Assembly: GCA_013698525.1 (NCBI GenBank)
Contig: JACCSM010000407.1
Span: 1 to 10,618, forward strand
Direction of reading: 5' to 3'
DNA: 10,618 bases
Source: Rubrobacteraceae bacterium
GTDB taxonomy: Bacteria > Actinomycetota > Rubrobacteria > Rubrobacterales > Rubrobacteraceae
Below are positions 7,537-10,618 of this stretch, piece after piece. A program made the position numbers and the translations under genes. Below the pieces are notes generated by a model. It worked only from the letters and a program-made list of their open reading frames with translations, had not been told where the DNA came from and ran no database searches. Numbering within the stretch: the stretch's first letter is position 1; the number at the start of each line of letters is the position of its first letter.

Positions 7537-8433
7537 CTAACCGAGACCATCAGTGATAAGCCTTGCCTCCTGTACGTCTTTTTGGACCTGCCCTTTGAGC
7601 TCATCGATGCCCGAGAATCGGCGCTCCTCCCTTATGCGCCTCACGAAGCTGACGTCTACCGCGCGCCCGTAGAGATCCCCCTCGAAGTCGAGGAGATACG
7701 CCTCGACCCGGCTCTCGGCCCGCTGGAAGGTGGGAGCCACCCCGACGTTGGTACATGCGGCGTAGTCTTCTTCGCCGACGCGGACGAACCCGGCGTAGAC
7801 TCCACGGGCCGGTATAACGGCGTCCGGATCGGGCAGCACGTTTGCCGTGGGAAAGCCGATGGTCCTACCTCTCATGTCTCCGACCACTACCTCTCCCCTG
7901 AGAACGTAGGGACGTCCAAGTAGGCCGGCGGCCTCGGTCACCTCTCCCTCGGAGATCAAAGCCCGTATGCGGGTGGAGCTGATCCCACGCTCCATGTCGG
8001 CACCGCGTACCTGAACTGCGACGGCCGTTCCCCCTGCCTCCCGCATGAGCCGCAGGAGGTCCTGAAAATCTCCGGCAGCCCTGTGCCCGAAACGAAAGTT
8101 CGCGCCGACTACGACTACCTCGGCCCCTACCTCCCCCACCAGCACGTCCCGCACAAACTGTTCGGGGCTCTTCCTGGATAGGTCGAGGTCGAACGGTATC
8201 ACCCACGCCTCATCGGCCCCGTAACGAAGTAGGACCTCACACCGCAATGCCACCGGTGTCAGCAGCTTCGGCGGGTTACCAGCCCCCAATACGGTCCGTG
8301 GATGCGGGTGGAAGGTGGCAGCAACTACCTTCATGTCCCTCCGCCGCCCTTCCTCGACAGCCCGTCGCAAAACCTCCTGGTGGCCGAGGTGCACCCCGTC
8401 GAAGTTCCCAAGGGCTGCGACTACTCCGCGCAT
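7537..8433 (-). CDS. ribF: Bifunctional riboflavin kinase/FAD synthetase
   Basis: Converts riboflavin to FMN and then FMN to FAD, using ATP in the cytoplasm. The N-terminal nucleotidyltransferase domain shows GNFDGVHLGHQ (9-19, containing the HxGH signature) and ISSTRIR (151-157). The C-terminal riboflavin kinase domain shows GRTIGFPTAN (189-198), RGVYAG (210-215), TNVGVAPTF (228-236) and LLDFEGDLYG (247-256). The 298 residues are normal for prokaryotic RibF. The ATG at 8433 is chosen because the protein then begins MRGVVAALGNFDG, as in relatives, and AGGTGG lies a few bases upstream. A longer in-frame start at 8529 exists, but its 32 extra residues would be Gly/Arg-rich and lie inside truB. 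The gene overlaps the truB end by 13 bases, the truB-ribF order found in most bacteria, suggesting coupled translation. Confidence 0.95.
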   Translation of the reverse strand: MRGVVAALGNFDGVHLGHQEVLRRAVEEGRRRDMKVVAATFHPHPRTVLGAGNPPKLLTPVALRCEVLLRYGADEAWVIPFDLDLSRKSPEQFVRDVLVGEVGAEVVVVGANFRFGHRAAGDFQDLLRLMREAGGTAVAVQVRGADMERGISSTRIRALISEGEVTEAAGLLGRPYVLRGEVVVGDMRGRTIGFPTANVLPDPDAVIPARGVYAGFVRVGEEDYAACTNVGVAPTFQRAESRVEAYLLDFEGDLYGRAVDVSFVRRIREERRFSGIDELKGQVQKDVQEARLITDGLG

Positions 8434-9302
8434 AACACCACCTCGGCCCGCCCCCCATCCTCGTCGTCCCTGTATACAGCCAACATCTCGCCCCCACACA
8501 TCACCCTGTAACTGCCGTGGACCCGACACCTCCCTATACGCCTGCCGTGGCAGACCACGCCGCGGCCGACCTCAACAGGAACTTCCACCCCAGGCAGATG
8601 GGTCACCACTTCGAGTGGTGGTATTATGTGGTTATGTAGGGTATCGGGGGTGAGATCTGGGATGGTACAGGCGTCTCTGACGGAGAGGTGTCCAACGCTC
8701 GTGCGGCGCAGGGCGGTAAGGTAGGCGCCTGACCCCAAGAACCTGGCTAGGTCGCTCAAGAGGGTTCTAACGTAGGTGCCGCTGCTGCAGGAGATCTCGA
8801 ACGTTGCCGTCTGTTCGGCGGAGTCGAGGCCGGCGAGACCGAGACTGTGCACCGTGACAGGACGGGCCTCTCGTTCGACGCTGATGCCGCGGCGGTGCAG
8901 GTCGTAGAGGCGGACGCCCTCGCGTTTGAGAGCTGAGGTCATCGGTGGAACCTGGAAGAGATCGCCTGTGAAAGTAGGGAGCGCGTCACGGATGGCGTCT
9001 TCAGAAGGCGGAGGGGCATCGAGGTCGGTGATCTCGCCTTCAGCGTCGAGGGTGTCTGAGACGGCGCCGAAACGGGCGGTTGCCGTGTATGCCTTGTCCA
9101 GGTTCGTGACATATCGAGAGAGACGGGTTGCGCGTCCGATAAGGAGAACGAGGAGACCCGAGGCCAGTGGGTCGAGGGTTCCGGTGTGACCGATCCTGGT
9201 CTTCTTTTCGAGCAGGCGCTTTACCCCGGAGACCGCCCTGGCACTCGTTATGCCTAGCGGCTTGTCAAGCAGAAGACCACCGGACGGAGCCGCTTTCGCT
9301 AT
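8421..9302 (-). CDS. truB: tRNA pseudouridine(55) synthase TruB, non-canonical start
   Basis: Makes pseudouridine-55 in the T-loop of tRNAs. The frame is intact from LLLDKPLGITSARAV through the catalytic GHTGTLDPLASGLL (38-51; D44 catalytic when counted from ATA), YTATARFGAVSDTLDAEG, QVPPMTSALKREG and CSSGTYVRTLLSDLA, to a C-terminal PUA-like part ending AEVVLCAE. No ATG, GTG or TTG occurs in frame before the ATG at 8942, which lies well past the active site and would give a 173-residue useless fragment. The best start is ATA at 9302-9300, inside ATAG shared with the nrnA stop, with GGGGG 6 bases upstream (9309-9313); it gives 293 residues with the usual short lead before GGLLLDKP. A CTG at 9272 preceded by GGTGG is the alternative. 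A sequence error (ATG read as ATA) is also possible. Identity is sure; the start is not. Confidence 0.9.
   Translation of the reverse strand: MAKAAPSGGLLLDKPLGITSARAVSGVKRLLEKKTRIGHTGTLDPLASGLLVLLIGRATRLSRYVTNLDKAYTATARFGAVSDTLDAEGEITDLDAPPPSEDAIRDALPTFTGDLFQVPPMTSALKREGVRLYDLHRRGISVEREARPVTVHSLGLAGLDSAEQTATFEISCSSGTYVRTLLSDLARFLGSGAYLTALRRTSVGHLSVRDACTIPDLTPDTLHNHIIPPLEVVTHLPGVEVPVEVGRGVVCHGRRIGRCRVHGSYRVMCGGEMLAVYRDDEDGGRAEVVLCAE
9299..9302 (-). other. ATAG overlap of nrnA stop and presumed truB start
   Basis: The nrnA frame reads CGA-TAG and the truB frame reads ATA-GCG across these four bases. The layout copies the common ATGA-type stop/start overlap of coupled genes, but with ATA in the start position. 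If the base at 9300 were C on the plus strand, truB would start with ATG, the nrnA stop would become TGG, and nrnA would run 15 residues further to a TAG. Confidence 0.5.
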
Positions 9303-10261
9303 CGCCCGCCCCCGAGGTCGAGGACGCCTTCGAGCATCCCGAGAAGCTCTTCCCTGGCCTCGTTCGGCCGGCGCGGCGTGGTGTATCCGGCGGCGAGCCT
9401 GTGGCCGCCTCCGCCGAAGCGGCGCGCTATCTCTCCGACGTCGACCGTCTCAGAACGGAGGGAACCTTTCGTGCCGTGCGGCACTTCGCGCAGGTGGGCC
9501 ACGACATCGACACCGGCGACGGTGCGGAGTTGGTCGATCGACTCCTTCGAGTCGATCTCCGTTGCGCCGGTCAGCTCGTAGTCTGCGTTCTCGACGGTGG
9601 AGATCAGGGCGTCCCCGTATCGCACGGCGTTCGCGAGCGAGACGCCGACGATCCTGAGCTGCTCGATGCTGCCCCTGCGGTTGATGCGCTCGTTGACCTC
9701 GGCTGGTATGACGCCGGCCCTAAGGAGGTCGGCGACGAGCTCGTGGGCCCGAGGGGAGATGTTGCGGAAGTTGAAGCCGCCTGTGTCTGTCCTTATGCCA
9801 ACGTAGAGGGCCTCTGCGGCGGGCCTGTCGATTGGTACGTCGAGCTCGGCGTAGAGGTCGGCGATGATCTCAGCCGTCGCAGCGGCCCTCGGACTCACCA
9901 GGTTGTACTCGGCGTAGAGGGGGTTGTCCTCGTGGTGGTCGACGTTGAGGCGGGCCCCCGCTTCGGGTACAGGTACCCCGGTTCGGTCTGCGCGGGATGT
10001 GTCGGCGACGAGGAGGTCGTGATCCGGCGGCAGCTCGCGCAGGGCCGCCTCGGGCAGGAGCCACTCCAGATACTCGGGCACGGCCTCCGCGTGGCAGAAC
10101 ACGGCCTCAGCCCCAAGCCGGTGCATCAGGCGCACGAGCGCGGCCGAGGCGCCGATTGCGTCGCCGTCAGCCCCGACATGCGTCGTGACCGCGACCCTAT
10201 CCAGAGTCTTCGAGAACTCCGCTATCTCCGCGAGCGTATTATTCTTCGTGCGCGTCGTCAT
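9299..10261 (-). CDS. nrnA: DHH/DHHA1 phosphoesterase, NrnA-like oligoribonuclease/pAp phosphatase
   Basis: Manganese-dependent phosphoesterase that degrades 2-5 nucleotide RNAs to mononucleotides and, in characterised homologues, dephosphorylates pAp. The N-terminal DHH domain shows THVGADGDAIGAS (27-39: H28, D32, D34), LVADTSRADRTG (84-95: D87), NVDHHEDN (106-113, the DHH signature) and GIRTDTGGFNF (155-165: D159). The C-terminal DHHA1 domain ends with RFGGGGHRLAAGY (281-293), the substrate-binding glycine motif. Gly30-Ala31 replace the more common Asn-Pro just before DGD, a mild variation. The length of 320 is normal. The ATG at 10261 lies within rbfA (23-base overlap) and has GGAGG 9 bases upstream. 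It sits between rbfA and truB, as in Bacillus and many Actinomycetota. The exact activity (nanoRNase, pAp phosphatase or cyclic-dinucleotide product cleavage) cannot be decided from sequence. Confidence 0.92.
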   Translation of the reverse strand: MTTRTKNNTLAEIAEFSKTLDRVAVTTHVGADGDAIGASAALVRLMHRLGAEAVFCHAEAVPEYLEWLLPEAALRELPPDHDLLVADTSRADRTGVPVPEAGARLNVDHHEDNPLYAEYNLVSPRAAATAEIIADLYAELDVPIDRPAAEALYVGIRTDTGGFNFRNISPRAHELVADLLRAGVIPAEVNERINRRGSIEQLRIVGVSLANAVRYGDALISTVENADYELTGATEIDSKESIDQLRTVAGVDVVAHLREVPHGTKGSLRSETVDVGEIARRFGGGGHRLAAGYTTPRRPNEAREELLGMLEGVLDLGGGR

Positions 10262-10595
10262 CTGTCCTTACCTCCCTGAGAGCGGCCTCTATCCTCGTCG
10301 CGCGATCGACGACAGGGTCGGGCTCGAAGTGCAGTTTGGGCGTGCGCTTGAGGCGCGTCTGCGCACCTACAGCGGCCTGGATGCGGCCTGCGGCGCTCTG
10401 CAGGCCCTCGTTCGCCGCCAGCTCGTCCTCGCCGGCGAGCACGCTGTAGAACACCGTTGCGTGGGCGAGGTCAGCGCTCACCCTGACGCCCGTAACCGTA
10501 ACGAGGCCCTGGATGCGCGGGTCCGAGAGCGAGGCTACCTCCTCGCCGGTGATCTCCTTCAGCTGCGACTCCACCTTGCGCGTGCGCCCGCTCAC
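10239..10595 (-). CDS. rbfA: 30S ribosome-binding factor A
   Basis: Small KH-like protein that binds immature 30S subunits and helps finish the 5' end of 16S rRNA, also needed in the cold in several bacteria. The 118 residues match the family. Recognisable parts are the early DPRIQGLVTVTGVRVSADL (25-43), ATVFYSVL (46-53), and RLKRTPKLHFEPD (81-93), the conserved stretch near the end. The tail after residue 110 is acidic. Start GTG at 10595 overlaps the stop of the preceding gene as GTGA; GAGGAG lies about 11 bases upstream within that gene. The next gene begins inside its last codons. The infB-(ylxP)-rbfA order is widespread. Confidence 0.94.
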   Translation of the reverse strand: MSGRTRKVESQLKEITGEEVASLSDPRIQGLVTVTGVRVSADLAHATVFYSVLAGEDELAANEGLQSAAGRIQAAVGAQTRLKRTPKLHFEPDPVVDRATRIEAALREVRTDDDAHEE

Positions 10596-10618
10596 AGCTT
10601 CACGAACTCCTCGCGCCA
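10592..10618 (-). CDS. C-terminal end of an upstream gene (possibly DUF503/YlxP)
   Basis: Eight codons, WREEFVKL, end in a TGA that shares four bases (GTGA) with the rbfA start. The frame runs off the right edge. In actinobacterial gene order the gene before rbfA is usually a small DUF503 (YlxP-like) protein or infB; the short Trp/Glu-containing tail looks more like the former, but so few residues cannot prove it. Confidence 0.5.
   Translation of the reverse strand, partial: WREEFVKL

Noticed and set aside
7426..7923. 165-codon plus-strand frame starting in the rpsO-ribF spacer
   Set aside because: Most of it is antisense to ribF; no ribosome site or recognisable domain.
8434..8529. Longer ribF start at 8529
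   Set aside because: It adds 32 Gly/Arg-rich residues lying in truB; the family begins close to the GNFDGVHLGH motif, which fits the ATG at 8433.
8421..8942. truB as a 173-residue protein starting at the ATG at 8942
   Set aside because: It would lack the catalytic GHTGTLDP region that is encoded intact upstream in the same frame.

Overview
The window is a dense run of housekeeping genes, all on the minus strand, from a fairly G+C-rich bacterium. In transcription order (right to left) it holds: the last codons of an upstream gene, rbfA, nrnA-type DHH phosphoesterase, truB, ribF, rpsO, pnp, an M16 zinc peptidase, rnj (RNase J) and the N-terminal two thirds of ftsK/spoIIIE. This order resembles the infB-rbfA-truB-ribF-rpsO-pnp-peptidase-rnj-ftsK neighbourhood of Actinomycetota and many Firmicutes. 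Base composition, GTG/TTG starts, the actinobacterial style of the proteins and the lack of dapA/dapB suggest a deep-branching actinobacterium (Rubrobacter-like). That placement is inference from gene order and sequence style, not a computed one.

Layout. From 10618 to 7537 the genes are packed without gaps. The upstream CDS and rbfA share GTGA, rbfA and nrnA overlap by 23 bases, nrnA and truB share ATAG, and truB and ribF overlap by 13 bases. A 166-base spacer precedes rpsO and may hold its promoter. rpsO is followed after 34 bases by pnp. The pnp stop and the peptidase GTG start share one G (TAGTG). A 97-base spacer (3653 to 3749 by sequence, 103 bases to the rnj start) separates the peptidase from rnj and carries 8-base-phased degenerate repeats, with a good promoter-like pair inside them. 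A 65-base spacer precedes ftsK, which runs off the left edge.

Function. The genes serve ribosome maturation and translation (RbfA, S15, TruB), flavin cofactor synthesis (RibF), RNA turnover at three levels (RNase J from 5' ends, PNPase from 3' ends, NrnA on the last few nucleotides), protein processing (M16) and chromosome translocation at division (FtsK).

I see no mobile element, CRISPR array, RNA gene or unknown system. The two observations most worth checking are (1) truB, which is intact but has no ATG, GTG or TTG start upstream of its catalytic region, the best candidate being an ATA that overlaps the nrnA stop; and (2) the phased repeat between the peptidase gene and rnj.
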